From Apostichopus japonicus (lineage: Eukaryota > Echinodermata > Holothuroidea > Aspidochirotida > Stichopodidae), in contig NC_092574.1 of the NCBI RefSeq assembly GCF_037975245.1, positions 5,138,713 to 5,202,712 of the forward strand: 64,000 nucleotides of DNA, written 5' to 3'. Shown here piece by piece: positions 34,370 through 47,612 of the stretch. The position numbers and the translations under genes are program-made. Under the pieces are notes generated by a model that did not search any database, was not told the DNA's origin, and worked only from the letters and a program-made list of their open reading frames with translations. Within the stretch, counting starts at the first letter, position 1. Every line of letters starts with the position of its first letter.

Positions 34370-34690
34370 CTGAGGGATCACCTACTCCCTGTCCCTCCTC
34401 ATCACTGCATGGATCTATGTTTTTCATTGGGATACCAGTCCCTATTTCACGTACTCCCTGCCCCCCCCCCCACCACTGCGTGGATCCATGTCTCATATAG
34501 AGATACCAGCCTCTATTTCACCGACTCCCTGCACCCCTCCCCCCCCTTACCACTGCATGGATCCATGTCTCTCATCGAGATACCAGTCCCTATTGCACGT
34601 ACTCCCTGCCTCACCCCTGCATAAGACCAAGTCTCATATTGAGTTACCAGTCTCTATTTCCGCATGAGACCAAGTCATATTGAGATTACT
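34370..34690. repeat. 60-90 bp minisatellite beside the gypsy relic
   Basis: CTGCATGGATCCATGTCTCT and GATACCAGTCCCTATT-type parts recur about four times, with C-runs between units. Unit C has about two units at 16990-17150. Confidence 0.7.
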
Positions 34691-34699
34691 AACCTCACT

Positions 34700-37000
34700 A
34701 TATGGTTCATGCTGATCAAATACTGAGTATCGTTTAACGTTGCAGTTTCTTCCAAGTCTCCAGGTCCCTCTGGACAATTTGATCCCCTCTTTGATCATTA
34801 TTATTTCGTACGTGTGTTTTTGTACTATGTCCATAGTCAAACCAATCGTCATCGCTACTTAAACTGTCAGTTTCCCATTGGATCCTTGACCTAAAGTCTT
34901 CCCCGGCATGCAGCTCCTTCCGAGTTTTAGCCTTCGTTGGCTGTTGTGGGTTATCGTCATCAGGTAGAATTGCATCGCATGGTGACAACAACTTCCTGTG
35001 CAGAACTCGGGCACGTCCTAAGTTGTTGTCATATGGCGCAATCTCATAAACAATTGTCTTACAACAGTATACTTTTTCCTCCCAATTTGGCCGGAGTTTC
35101 CAGGAACCTCAAAACGAGTTTTTTTTTCACAAGTATCCTGTCTCCGAATGGAGGACCGTACTGTGAACATTTTTTGAGTGTCTATGTTTCGCTTCGTTGA
35201 ATTGCCTCTTTACACTTTCAAACGCAATCTTGTATGCTTCTTTCATTTGGTTTTTCATCTTTCTGCAAAGATTCACTGTCATGATATTCCTTGGTATCAT
35301 ATCCCAGACCAAAAGAGATGTCCACTGGAAGTCGAGGTGTTCTACCATACAAAAGATAAAATGGTGCGTATCACGTCGCTACATTCTTCGCACAAATGTA
35401 GGCATGGACAAACTTTGGTAATGACTCCGTCCAAATGAGTCGCTCTTGCTCGCGCAAGGTCAGCAGCATATTGAGGTTTTTCCGGTTCAGATTAGTTTGA
35501 ACGGCTCAGTAGTGATGATCGGCATTAATGGAGCCCTTATTGTCACATAGTACTCGAAATCTTGCCATATTAGGCCAATAAAATCTTTTTCGTACCAAAT
35601 CAAGAGTGCGTTCAACACTCTTGTGGCACATTTCATCATGCGAATGTTTCAACACTAATCACTTTATCGTCCTCCTGAGGAGACCCTCAGTGGACATTTT
35701 CAATTCTCCCCACCCATTCAAAAGTGCTCGGGCTTGAGGAGTTACCTCTTCTTTATTTTTACGTTGCTTTGTGTCCCCGACCTGTGTAATGTACCCCCCC
35801 CCCTCCCCCAGTTGAACGTTAGCCTGAAAAGCTTTCTATTTCGTCCAAAATGATGCTAGCCAACAACGGTGTTATAATCGATGTTGTTGTAATCTCCAGA
35901 TTGTTAACATCAGCAGTTATGGACTCTGCATATACTACTGCTCATTGGGAGTTTGCTTCCACCCGGTTTGAAATAGTCCTCAAGGCATTTTCTGGCACTT
36001 TCCAAATACACTCCTTTCGGTAGCTCTCTGAAGTTTGCGAGTTCGGCTACTCACCTCTTTATGAAGCGTTTAGCTGAGCTTTGGAAATAACATACGTTAA
36101 CGGATTGTTATCTGTGGCTAGCATACAGGAGATAATCGGGGAACCAAACCGTAACGGCCCATGTTAAGGTCAGAAATACTTGAATTTGTTGTCTGGGTGT
36201 TTTATGCTGGCGTCAGGGTACGAGACGCAAACGTAATCACTCTCATTTTTCCTCCTGCTCTTGGTACAAGACTGCTCCAAGACCCGCCAATGAGGCTTCG
36301 GTATGGAGGACGTACGGCAGGGAAATGTCTGGGAACGCAATCACTGGTTGGACAGTCAGTCGATCAATCTAGTTGCAAAGTATGAAGCGATGCTCATCTG
36401 TCCAAAGTATTTTCTGGTCTGTATTTGGAAGGTCGTTGTTTTTCTTCTTTCCAGCACTCTTAGTGTTTCCTTTCTTCTTCGTTCAACTCCGTAATAACTT
36501 GAATAACGGACTTGCTTTTCCCGAAGAAAAATACACATATAGCTTCGATAGTAGCCAAGAAAACCTAGGAGATTTCTTAATTCTTTGTATTTCCAGACCT
36601 TGCGTATTATCACTAGCACAGTTTGGTACAAATACATATTAATTTGCGTACTTACATTTCTTACCATATTCTAATGGGAACTCTACTTCCACATACTTCC
36701 CTCCTGGTATGACTACATATTTGTTTGGGGACTTAAGTTCTGCTCTGACTTGTCCTCAATCTGGCGGACAATTGCCTCTATGTCACCCTACATATTTCCC
36801 GGCATTGCCCCAAGTAACGTGTTAACATTTGCCTTGACCTCATCTCTATGTCACAGATTGACAATCACGTTATAACCAATAATAGGAAGGCTCATATCCC
36901 CAGGATAGACTAGCATGGAAACTTCAAGCCTACCACTGCCTCCTAAGGACAGATCTGTTTGAATCCATCCCAGATTTTTTCCCAACTAGGAGTTTCAGCT
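34700..37000 (-). pseudogene. Ty3/gypsy retrotransposon pol relic
   Basis: Minus strand, from high to low coordinates: RT/RNase H junction (RNLLGFLGYYRSYM and KYFGQ, 36667-36356), the RNase H segment TDNNPLTYVISKAQLNA (about 36110-36061) followed by AELANF, an HHCC-type integrase start (LKHSHDEMCHKSVERTLDLV then RKRFYWPNM, about 35660-35560), and an integrase C-terminal region (RKMKNQMKEAYKIAFESVKR, 35348-35127). Frames are broken repeatedly. Terminal repeats were not identified. Confidence 0.8.
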
Positions 37001-38699
37001 CCAAATGCTCACCATCTTGTGACTCCTCAACTCGTTTCGAGCACTCTGTAGCACTGGTGTGGAACATACAGTTTATATAAACGTGGATAAAGATACAAAG
37101 TATGAGAGAACTCAAGAATTCAAGAAAGCAGGGTTTTTTTTATTGAAACGTATTGTACAAGAGCAAGTGAACAACTTTTATAGAAAGTAATTTAATGTAG
37201 GAACAAAGAAACATGTGCCCGTATGACTCGAGACGAACCATTTCTAGGAACGGTAGAAAAAGGTTGACTAAGGCTTAAAGTCATTTTGTTCAATATACTA
37301 CAATTGTACAAATTCTGGTTGTTATCTTACACATTGCTGGTATAGCACAAATCCCAGCACGATCAAGTACGACCTACATTAGCTCAGGGCAGCTTTCACT
37401 GCCATCAGATAAGTTTCTCTACTTTTGCCTAGCGTGCCCTAATAAAAGTAACAAACGACAACTTTCTGAGGGTCTATCCTTTCACGCGCATGTACACTTT
37501 AGCCTTAACCTGTAATTGGACTTGATTGTGACTCTTGGGGTAAGGTTAACATAGCTCTATCACTTTGAAAAAGGGAATGAAATAAACGATACTGTGACCT
37601 GTACAATAGATTAAGTCCAATCGACTACAATATTAAAGAAAGAAAGAAAGTTTATAAAACAACTCATCATTAGTTGGAATCACATTAGTTTGCTTACAAT
37701 GGAAAGTATAATACATTGCGTTAAAAAATTAAAAATTAAAAGGATGCTTTGAAAGGAAGTCTTTTAAAAATGTCCTATTCGAGAAAATAAATGGACGGTT
37801 CAGAAAACGTTCTTCACCGTCAAAAGGAAATGAAGAAACAATATTTCATTGCCAAAATAAATGAAATAACGTCTCCTCAACTCTTTTGCAAAAAGTACAC
37901 AAAGGGACATCAATTAAGGTCATAAGAAATAAGAGTCTATTCGGCCCTAGTATCCGGTGAATAAAACGAATTTAAACATTTTGGAGTTTTGCTTTCCGAA
38001 CCGAAACCCATCATTTGGACACTTCCACTGCTGCCGAAAGTGCCTGGGACTCCTTACAAAGTAATGAAAAAAAGTGTCCAAAGTTGATTACAATAATTAT
38101 ATTTCAAATTTTAGCAGCAATCCAAAACAGTTGCAAAATGGAACGCTTCATTTCATTATGACGACAACATGTGGTCCTCGAGAATGGAAGAAAGATTGCA
38201 CATTGATTGGACGTTACTAAACAAGAACAGTCATAAATATACCAAAAAATCACCGTTCGACAAATGATGAGGAAGATTATTTCTGATATCATTTGGAAAT
38301 TGTTAACCGATCACTTTTCTGCATTCCGGATTGCGACCCAGCCTACGAGTAGCAATTATCTAAGTTACCAAACAACAACAATCATAAATTTATCAAAAAA
38401 TCACCGTACGACAATTGAGGAAGAAGATTAATTTCTTATTCCATTGAAAAAACTTTTAACCGAACACTTTTCCGCATTCCGATTACTTTTCCGCATTCGA
38501 CCAAACATACGAGAAGGGATAGCGGTGGGTGGGTTTGGAATAGCCAGAAAAGTGGGCATCAGAGGTGCAACGATCTTCTCGCTGCCTCATTTATCACTAA
38601 ATATTTATTATAAAAGTCAATGATATTGTCTGATCTCAGTATAGAACATTCGGTATAGTTATAAATATTCTCCAAGTGTTTAGCCCACTCAATAGATAC
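37001..38699. repeat. Downstream flank of copy D (unit D)
   Basis: No gene. Contents in order: the segment colinear with 19650-20060, the non-inverted 37385-37648 piece, L1/Tx1-like remains (37840-38175), and two units of the about 150-bp tandem repeat (38213-38450). All have counterparts in unit C. Confidence 0.65.
38604..38609 (-). promoter_or_regulatory. Poly(A) signal AATAAA for copy D
   Basis: Minus-strand AATAAA about 91 bp past the stop at 38700, conserved with copy C. Confidence 0.55.
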
Positions 38700-40148
38700 C
38701 TAATCATTCAATCCAATCTCTGCTACCCTGCTACGAAGGTTCTGTGCCATGATATCGCCATCGTCTAGTGTTTCATAATATTGTTGTAAATTTTCTTTGG
38801 CCTTCCTTGCAAATTCAGCAGTTTGACCACAAGCAGATATATCTACATTTTTCGTTATTACCAGTGCTGTCTCTATGATATCTTCAAATGCCTTTGCCAC
38901 TTTGTCATTTATTTGTTTTCTATTAACAATTAACAAGCTACAAGCACGTCGATATTGAGCTTCGATCAACTTATGCGGAGTGCCTTTGTACTCCTCAATG
39001 ATACTGTTGAACATTGCCTGTGCTTCCTCATTACGTCGCGCCTTACCAAACGCAATCGCTTTGCTTAGTTTACATTGAAAATGAGAAGGTTCTAGTTCAA
39101 GACATTTATCAATATATTTCATTTCCAATCTTTTATATTCGTTCTTATCATTCCAGTCTCTGGCATCGGCTGCTAAATATCGGTACACAATCGATAACTG
39201 TAGAAACAACTCGGATCGGGGATGCTGAAGCTCTTCGCCTTTACGTAAAACATCAATGGCTCTTTCATAATCAAGCAAACCACGATAAAAACGACCTTTC
39301 TTTATGATAAGTTCACATGTATTTGCGTCAAGGTTGGCCATGATATCTTTGCCCTCATCGACTCGATCTGGGATTCTCAGCAAAACCTTTGCTAGGTCAC
39401 ATTGTGCCGACTTGTTTGTTGGTTCCAATTCAATCGCTTTCTCATAGCACTGAATCTCATCATGGATGCCATCATACGGTTCACTGAAGTTATTCGACCC
39501 AAGACGAGCCTGTCGACCAATAACTGCACCAAGAGACTGATACCATGAAGATTTAATCTTGATGGTCTTTAGCGCTCGCTGGTATCTTCGTTCGGCTTCC
39601 TCGTATTTATTCGGTCCAAGTCTTGTTAAAGCGAAAGCAGCAGTAGCGTCTATGAAGGCTTGAAGTCTCGTTTGAGAGAGCTCATCTCGATGTCTGCTCC
39701 AGCTTTGTTCTAATTCTGCGAGAAGTCTTAATCGTCTGTCCTCGTTCTGATTTCCCTCGTGGATAGTTTCCAGAACCCACAACCTGTTTGCATTTACAAT
39801 GATGATGTAAGCCTGACGTTCATCGTCATCTGCAACTTTCATGGCTTCTCTCTCCGCTTCCACGAAGAATTCTTCGGCTTTCTGAGAGTTACTTTGCACC
39901 CCTTCAAAGTTAGAAACCTCTAGATAACCTCTGAATAGCAGCATATCACAGGCTGTCTCCGTCCATTCTATCTCATTTCTGGTTTCCAGTTTACTATCGA
40001 GGTTGTTTGTTATACCCTTAAAGTCTATGAGAATATTCTGATCAAGATTCCAATTGAAATGACAAGGGACTTTTTTCCACCAATCGGGTATAGAATGACA
40101 ACCGGCCATTGTAGAAGCTATAGAAGAACAATGTGAATAACAATACAT
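38700..40148 (-). CDS. IFIT-like TPR protein, copy D (intact, 482 aa)
   Basis: Single frame with the full set of landmarks: CHFNW near the N-terminus, the NEIEW and DDDERQAY segments, YEKAIELEPTNKS, KKGRFYRGLLDYERAIDVL, RLEMKYIDKCLELEPSHFQ and the C-terminal EIGLND. No signal peptide or membrane segment. The longest start is at 40148 (MYCYSH); the start common to all copies is at 40109 (MAGCHS), 8 nt after a TTCTTCTATAG acceptor-like tract. The N-terminal half groups with C (IAST, GITNNLDSKL, DELSQTRLQ), while the end groups with B (DISACGQ) and E (KENLQ, DGDIM). Likely functional; RNA binding is inferred from the vertebrate family. Confidence 0.78.
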   Translation of the reverse strand: MYCYSHCSSIASTMAGCHSIPDWWKKVPCHFNWNLDQNILIDFKGITNNLDSKLETRNEIEWTETACDMLLFRGYLEVSNFEGVQSNSQKAEEFFVEAEREAMKVADDDERQAYIIIVNANRLWVLETIHEGNQNEDRRLRLLAELEQSWSRHRDELSQTRLQAFIDATAAFALTRLGPNKYEEAERRYQRALKTIKIKSSWYQSLGAVIGRQARLGSNNFSEPYDGIHDEIQCYEKAIELEPTNKSAQCDLAKVLLRIPDRVDEGKDIMANLDANTCELIIKKGRFYRGLLDYERAIDVLRKGEELQHPRSELFLQLSIVYRYLAADARDWNDKNEYKRLEMKYIDKCLELEPSHFQCKLSKAIAFGKARRNEEAQAMFNSIIEEYKGTPHKLIEAQYRRACSLLIVNRKQINDKVAKAFEDIIETALVITKNVDISACGQTAEFARKAKENLQQYYETLDDGDIMAQNLRSRVAEIGLND

Positions 40149-43100
40149 TTAAAAAACACTGGCGTACAATTTTTGATTGAAGAATGTATGAGCTTAGCTG
40201 TGGACAACATTCTATAGTATTCTTTAATATTTTCCCTTTTTGTTTTCTTTTATGAACATTTATAAACGATAATTTACTGAAATAATAGAATGACTCATGT
40301 GACAAAAAATTGTAAACAGAGCTGGGTAAAATCATTGTTCATCCAGCATTTCTGACGACGTTTTCCAATAGTGTTTTTCGGAGCTCCTGAAGTGCCCGGT
40401 TGTTCAATGGTCTGCACTGCCAATTGCTACGCATCTTTGCTTTGATGTATGGTATGTACTATAAATTGTATCATAGAGATAGTTCATGTCATTTCAATTT
40501 TGAGAGTTGAGTGGAGGGAAGCTTCTCGCACGACCAGTTCGGTCATTTTAGGCAATGGCAGTATGTTCCATTCCCAAACATTTGAAACCATGGTAACGGT
40601 ACTGTCATGAATGTTTATTTATCCAAATTGAACACTTCCTGAGTTCCATCTGCTAAATCGTGATAGTCCTACTTAAATTATATGAACTTGAGATAGTGTA
40701 CAGAAAGTCAAGCGGGTAGCCAGGATTTCATCGTGGGGGGGGGGGGGGGGAGGGTTCGGGTCGGATCAAATGTATTGATCTGCTTTGCGCTATCTGCATG
40801 GGGTCTAGACGATATCTTCAGAGCTTTCAATTTGTTTTACCAATCGTCCGAGACTTTAGCCATGTGAAATTATATTAAAAAGTTCAAATGAATGGATAGG
40901 ATTAGCCTAATATTGATTCGTTGGTTAGAAATTATTCTAGTTGGTAATAAACAACTCATAATAGAAGCTACAAGAAGGGTGGCCTAGGTAGTTCAAACCG
41001 TGGCACCGTAGCCAGTTACACAAAATCAACAATATGGTAGTGCCACGGTGCAATCTGCAGCAGGGTGGCCAGTTTATATGTAACACAACTGGTAAAATTG
41101 AGAGAATTTACCACCAAATCGAGTGAATAAAGACCAAAAACATTTCTGTTCGATGTCTGCCTCTATACGTAGCCTACAATTTGGTAGTTTGAATTCATTT
41201 CTGATATGGTGACTTTATGTAGGTTACCGTGGTAGATATCTTTTCAAAAGTGTGGGGACAAAAGCTTAGGTATGCCGCTATGTCTACTTTTAGCCTTCAA
41301 TGGAAAGAGATATTCCAGTTTCGACTCTTTTGTGAAATTTTGTGTGAGATCTCTACATTGTTGTCCAAATTCTCTCCCTCTCTCCACCTCTTCTCTTTAT
41401 TCTCTCTCTTCTCTCATTGTTTAAGGGTGGGGAGTAACCGCCCCCTGGCTACGCGCTTGGAGAAAGTCACTTTACTCTTAGCTGAAAACCCTGTGTGCTC
41501 TGTTCTCATACTGTTTACAGTACATGCATATATCGATCACACTTTTTCTGCTAAAGCCTGTGTATTTATGATTCACGTTGTCAGTAAAATTTGTCTACTG
41601 TCACTCAAATTTAGAATATGAATAAACTTATAAACGTAAAATGCTATAGCGATGGGATTTTGACAATTGGGTTCTGTTTTCGCCCTTTCAATGGTTTTGT
41701 CTGAAGTTCCTCAGTTTGGTGTGGATTTTTCTTTCAACAGTAAGGTTTAAGCTATATCTCATTACCTATGATTTACTATAATTATGATTTACATAAATTT
41801 GTATATGAAGCTCAGCTTCATCGACTTAGGCCTCATTCATGCAACTTCTATAAGATTGTCTGTCAAAAGCCATAGTCCTTCGGTTTTACTACGTTAATCG
41901 GCTTAAGTATGTAAATTCGTTGGAAACAATTTTTCTGTTAGGCCTATTTTAACGACTGATCAGGCTGTGCGAATTCACAAATGCAATGTTGAAAATACGA
42001 AATATATCATCGTGTAGTTTCCAAGTAACAATGTTGGATTAACTTTGGACGGTTGATATAACGAGGGTATTAATTATAAACATACTCATGATATAACAAG
42101 CATGGCAGCAGGTTATCTCGTAGGGGAACATAATAGGGTAATAGTTAACTTGAGACGCAATTAACTGGTATTAATTTGAGTATTCCCGTTAATTACGGAT
42201 TAGCACCAGCCGCGCTCTGGTTAAACTGAGCCTTTCAATGCATTTGGGAATTTTGGTACAATACTTTTTTGCCCGCCAATGTCATTTCGTGGGGGGGGGG
42301 GGGGTAAACGGGGATGGGGATTCGTCCCCTCACCACACCCCCGCTGGTTACGTCACTGTGGCTAACAAAGTGAATGAGAGAGGTTTTTTTACAGCTATCA
42401 CCTATATATAAGTACGTCAGAATCTAAATTAAGGGTTTACTGGTCAGTGTTTGGTTGGCTATACCAAGTGACATGTGTAAGAGGGCGGGCCACACGGGAG
42501 TGTCAAGTTTCGCAGTTTGAAATCAAACAATCGTTTGCCTTTTTCCGTCTAGTATATCTCTCTGTCACTTACATAGACTTTCCATATACCTTCATAGACT
42601 TTCTCGTGCTTTCCATTACATTCGTCAAACCCAACAACTTTAACAAGTCAGCGTATACACAAGAGGTACATGCATGCATGATTCCTGAATGAATATTTTA
42701 CTGCTTATTGACCATTAAGTGGTAAATTATCGGACATAACCTGCGTAAGTAATGTGTGTATTCTATCCTCTATCAAGTGACCGCCGAGAAGGCGAAAGCA
42801 CATCGTTCAACATCAATGCAGTGAACAAGGTTGTTTCGGAATAATTATATTGAGAAAAGGGATCCACTTCAAGGATCCGTTATACCATTCTTACAACAGA
42901 AATTGTAGTAATCATAAAACACATACATGCATCGGGAAAAAAAAACACAAATCAAAATGTTTAAAACTAACCTTATCTCTTTGTGAGGTCTTGGTCTCGC
43001 TGATGTTGAATAGCTTCTAATTGATCTTTCTAAGTAGGAGTTGCTTATAAATTTTCCACTTGCTATAAATACAACAACTGGCGATTCTAAATCACTAAAA

Positions 43101-43600
43101 TGTTTCGCAATAATAGGGTAATTCCAGGCAAAGAAAAATCACCGACCTTTAAACTCTAGTCAGATATCTGTATTATGCATGAATAGCTATACTTTCTTCA
43201 CTGGCACGTCTGCTTAGATGGTCGTTGTTCACAGCACCTCATAAAACAAGTACACAAGTCATAACACTGGCATCATTCGTACTACGGAAATGCATACAGG
43301 TAAACTGGTGGAAAGGATATAACCATTTTAGGCTCCCTTTTCGACACAAAATCATCCGTCAAGGGGAAGAAGAGTCTACCCCTAAAACCCCACCCAAGCC
43401 TGAAGTATGATTAATTTGTTTACCCCTAAACTTTGCGTTAAATATTTTATTGCCATAAATACATTTCAGTCAGCTAACTTGAAGATCTCGGCATTGTCAT
43501 CACCACATAGTTCGCTTAATATATATAAGGGAGATCAAATTCTGTATATCTAAGGACACTGTGTTTCGCTTTGAAATATAGAAGAATTTTGTGTTGTGCA
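40149..43600. repeat. Duplicated upstream region of copy D
   Basis: No gene. Colinear with 23000-25930 up to about 42470, then with 31370-32640 and 10230-11660. Long G-runs stand at about 40735 and 42292. Unit homology stops close to 43600, where a CAGGGGCGTAGC-type element begins, so this marks the right edge of the duplicated unit. Confidence 0.65.
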
Positions 43601-43925
43601 GGGGCGTAGCGAGGAGTTTACTAAGGGAGGGCAAAGCTTGTACCCAGACTTTCTAAGCGTAGCGCCACCATACGTTGGCGAGAAGCGCAAAAGAAAATTT
43701 TGGCTGAAAATGCCTCCCAGATCGCTGGAAATGGTACTTCCCAGGCCTTGTTAGTTGCATCTAAGCATTTTCTATTTTGAAATTACTAGCGATATCATAA
43801 AAAATACAAAACATATGCTTAAAAAAACTATGCCACCAAATATTGGGGGATATTAGATACTATACCCCCACCTAAAATATTGGGGGGACATGTCCCCCCC
43901 CCCCACCCCGTCTCCGCCCATGGGC
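43601..43925. mobile_element. CAGGGGCGTAGC-type element at the edge of unit D
   Basis: Starts CAGGGGCGTAGCGAGG, a common hAT-type terminus, and ends in a C-run with CCGTCTCCGCCCATG. The inverted match of the ends is partial and no target duplication is clear. Confidence 0.4.
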
Positions 43926-44289
43926 TATTCCAGCTCATGTGCAGATAAGTGTTCTTTGACTTCAGGCTCTCAATTTCCATGGTGAGTCTGTCGATGGCTT
44001 TTTAAACTCAGTGCGGATTTTGTTTAGTTTTTTTCCAATACCTGACTCTAAGTTCTCGGCGAGTTTTTTAGAAATATTTTCCACACCACTGTCAATTCCT
44101 CAGTGGGTATAGTCGTGAGGTTTGCGTCCTCGTTCATCCAAAACTCAGTTTAATTGTCCATAGAACGTACGTCGTCTTGTAATACCGGTAGTTCCCACTT
44201 ATTATTGAAGCTGCCATTAATCAGCCACTAAGTTAGCCACTCTTACAGTAATTGCCAAGTTTTCTCTGTGGTTCTATAATCTGGACGAC

Positions 44290-44633
44290 CAAGGGCGTAG
44301 GATCCGGGAGGCTGTGAAAAATGTGGAGGGGCGGAAGTATCATTCCGCCCCCCCCCCCCGCTTCGCAAGTCAGTAAACCCCTTTTTCATTTCCAAATGAG
44401 AAAAAATCTCATTTGTATCACCAATTAAATTGCATCTAAGGCCAGGTGAAAATACAAAATTAAGTTTACAAAATGGAGTGATGTTGAAGTGTGCTATATT
44501 GCACCAGATTGCATCTGAGGCCACCTGGAAATGCAAAAAATTCCATAGGGGGCGGCCTTAGACCCCTCCCCCAGGCCGGCCATCAGTCTTCAGCCACCCC
44601 CCCCCCACTCAAAAGTACCTTCCTACGACCCTG
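44290..44633. mobile_element. hAT-like small non-autonomous element
   Basis: Ends CAAGGGCGTAGGA (44290-44302) and, in reverse complement, CAGGGTCGTAGGA (44621-44633), 11 of 13 matching. G/C runs lie just inside as in the element at 29023-29366. A clean 8-bp duplication is not seen. Confidence 0.55.
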
Positions 44634-44926
44634 ACGATCCTTCTTCCAAATTTGCCGGATTTACCTATTCAAATCAGTTGTTTGATTAAAATATTCTTAC
44701 ACAGACCAGAGAATAAATGAATACATGGATAAACGGATAAAGAAGAAATAAATTCATGAGACCGTTGCTTTTTAAATGCTTTCCTTTTTCGAAACACACA
44801 TAGTCACTGTATAACTTCGTGCATATTCCGATTACCCTTATAGCAAGGATCGCATTTTAATATCTGAATGTACGAAAGTTGTACTAGTTGTGTGCTACTA
44901 ACGTCACAATAAATATATATTTCAAC

Positions 44927-44943
44927 ATGGCACGTGATTTTCG
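44927..44943 (+). CDS. EXOSC8: Possible first coding exon of EXOSC8
   Basis: ATG in good context (CAACATGG) encodes MARDF plus two bases of an Arg codon, followed by a perfect donor GTAAGT at 44944. Animal EXOSC8 proteins start with a similarly short MA--FK stretch before the TVEPLEYY segment. The next exon was not found, so the link to 47613 is inference. Confidence 0.35.
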
Positions 44944-45539
44944 GTAAGTTTCGGCGTTATTATCAGATCTTTTGTCAAAACCGGTTGCAGAATATGGTTT
45001 GGATATCATCGCATATTAATTAAAAAAGAAAGTAGTTACAGATAGATTTTTTATCCTAAAGGAATGCTTCGAATCGTTGCCGAGCTTCGATCGCTTTTCG
45101 TGCATTACGTCCTTATGTTATTGTAACGGTATGTTGTCTCGCTATATATATGCCTAGTGTAGGGCATGTGTGTACAGTTCCAACCTTGAAACTGATATAT
45201 AATATCTAGGGCGATATTGTGTTAACTAAGTTATATATTTGTGAGGAAAAGATGTGGGAGGGGGGGGGGGGGTTGGTGGGGTGTTGATGTTGTACTGTTT
45301 CTCTCCCCCCCTTCATAATATGGTAAAGATTTGTTTGAAGGACACCTACTGTAGGCTATTCTAACTGTAAAGATAACTGATATTGTAACGGTTGTGGGTG
45401 AAGTATTATGAGTCCACTATCATAGTTCATACACCGAGAGAGAGTTGTAAAACTTCCGCAACAGACTGAACTGTTCACACTTCTCTATTGTGGAACTCTT
45501 AACAGAACAGTGTGAATCTACCTGACTGTCAGATGAGTA

Positions 45540-46610
45540 GCATGGCATCCTTATAATCTGACAAAGTGGGTGTTGGACTTCCTGACAAATAGGACACAGA
45601 GAGTATTTGTGAATGGCAGAGTTTCTAGCGATATTGTGATGAATACTGGTGCCCCACAAGGTTGTGTTTTATCACCCGTTCTTTTCACCCTCGATACCTC
45701 TGACTGTCGCAGCACACAACCCAACACGCATATTGTTAAATTTGCTGACGACACATGCATTTTAGGTCTTATTGAGAAGAATGGTGACGAAACCGGGTAT
45801 AGGCATGAAATATCCACCTTTACGAATTGGTGTGACGAAAACAGATTACAACTGAATGTGTCTAAAACAAAGGGCTTGTTGTTGATTTCCGGCGTAGGGG
45901 GCACCAACTAGAGAGAATTGAAATTAGGAACGAGCCAGTAGAACAAGTCCATTCTTATAAGTATATCTGGGAGTTTCCATTACTGATAAATTGGAGTGGG
46001 GTGAACATGTAAATACTGTTCTGGCCAAAACTAATCAACGTATGTTCTTTCTACGGAAGCTCAATTTATTCAGACTAGACGCCTCTCTCATTTCTTTGTT
46101 CTACAATGCGGCCATCGAGACCATTATTACATTCTGCTTGGCTGCATTGGGTGGCAATACGACTGCTAGAGACATGGCTAAGATGAATACACTTGTTAGA
46201 AAAGCGAGGCGAGTTTGCCGGTCTGATGATCTCAGATCAGTAGATGAGCTGCTTGTCAGGGTAACTAAAAGAAATATTATGTCAATTACGTGTCGGAACA
46301 TCCTCTAGGAAATCAGGTTGAGTATAGCAGTCGAACTGGCAGGCCAATTGTCATCAGATGCCAGACAGAAAGATACAGACATTCGTTCTTGCCAAGGGCC
46401 ATTCTTAGTCTTGCCAACGAGTTTTGTAGGAAATAGGTTTTTTTTTCTATATGCCAGTACATGGATTTTTAGTGTCTTAAGAAATGTATATATTATAAAT
46501 CTTATGTTTTGATGTATTTATGACTGTTTTATGTATGTTATACTGAGATGGAGTGAACTCCAATTCCTTTTATGGCCAATAAAGATTCTTATATCTTATA
46601 TCTTAGGCCT
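45540..46610 (+). pseudogene. CR1/Rex1-like LINE relic
   Basis: Positions 45570-45911 encode RT palm: FLTNRTQRVFVNGRVSS, GAPQGCVLSPVLFTLDTSDC, the active-site-like KFADDT, and NRLQLNVSKTK. One frame later come EPVEQVHSYKY and LGVSI, and 45991-46308 gives the RT C-terminal part (NQRMFFLRKLNLFRLDASLI, FYNAAIETIITFC). At least two frameshifts separate them. The 3' end is a short AT-rich tail with ATCTTATATCTTA repeats at about 46590-46605. It is 5'-truncated and lies where EXOSC8 intron 1-2 sequence would be expected. Confidence 0.82.
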
Positions 46611-47612
46611 ACTTATTGCAGAATACTAGACAACTCACAAACAATACCTTACGGAACAGTGGCTTTGTTGTTGTTTATCAGTCTAGGCGAAACATTTTAG
46701 CAAATCCCTCTGACACATTGCATTTGAGAACACCTCAACATACATTGTTTACAGCTTGTTTTTGATATATCCAATGTTAGATAGCTCCATGGCTCTGTTG
46801 GCTATTTCGTGCATTGTTAGCAGATTGCCCTTTTCAGTCTGATATTGACAAGCTTATCATCGTATGCTGACAGCAGGGCCAGTGTAGCCGTCTACCTGAA
46901 TAAGATTTCTAGATGCATTGTATTCTGCCATTCTTTTCAAACAACGATCTAGTAAATATGTAAGTTCTCCATTGTTAATGACCCAACCACCAAGTAAATA
47001 TGCAGAATGAATCACTTATTTTATCCAATAATCGGGTAAATAGGCGAGAGCAATGCTTATTGGGCCACCAATGGGGTTAATAGCTAGAACACCATCCTTA
47101 TTGAATTTATGGTCAGGTGAATAGCTCCCACCTATTAATAGGTGGGAGCTATGAACTTGGTTATCTGGCAAATAACAATGGCACTCTTGCATATTTAACA
47201 GATCATCAGGAGACATAACAAGTTGTGACTGTGCTGTTTGTGATCTTTCAAATAACAGGGTTAATAGGTTGTCAATGATAAAACACTATTCTATTAAACA
47301 ATGAATTTTTGTCATGTACACATACATGTAGCCTATTTGCAAACAAGTTCAGTCTTATTACAGTGATAAGAATCTCTTCCAGCTTCATGTATTGTACAGT
47401 TAGTATTGAAATTACTTATATTGTAAACATTTAAAACAATAAACATCTGGATTGCACTACTGTACAGTATGTAACCTGCTAAATTTCTAGTCTTGGGCTT
47501 CTTACATTGAATCTACAGTTGCAAGCTGTCAGTTACTCAAGTTTAATCAGTATTACTCTGTAACAATCAATTTACAAATAATGACGTTTGTCTATTGTTT
47601 GTTTCATTCAAG
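46611..47612. other. Non-coding stretch before the first confident EXOSC8 exon
   Basis: No exon or repeat recognised. It was read for codons of the missing N-terminal EXOSC8 segment (EPLEYY, RPDGR) without success. A 15-bp hairpin arm pair (AGCTCCCACCTATTA and TAATAGGTGGGAGCT) lies at about 47125-47153. Confidence 0.45.
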
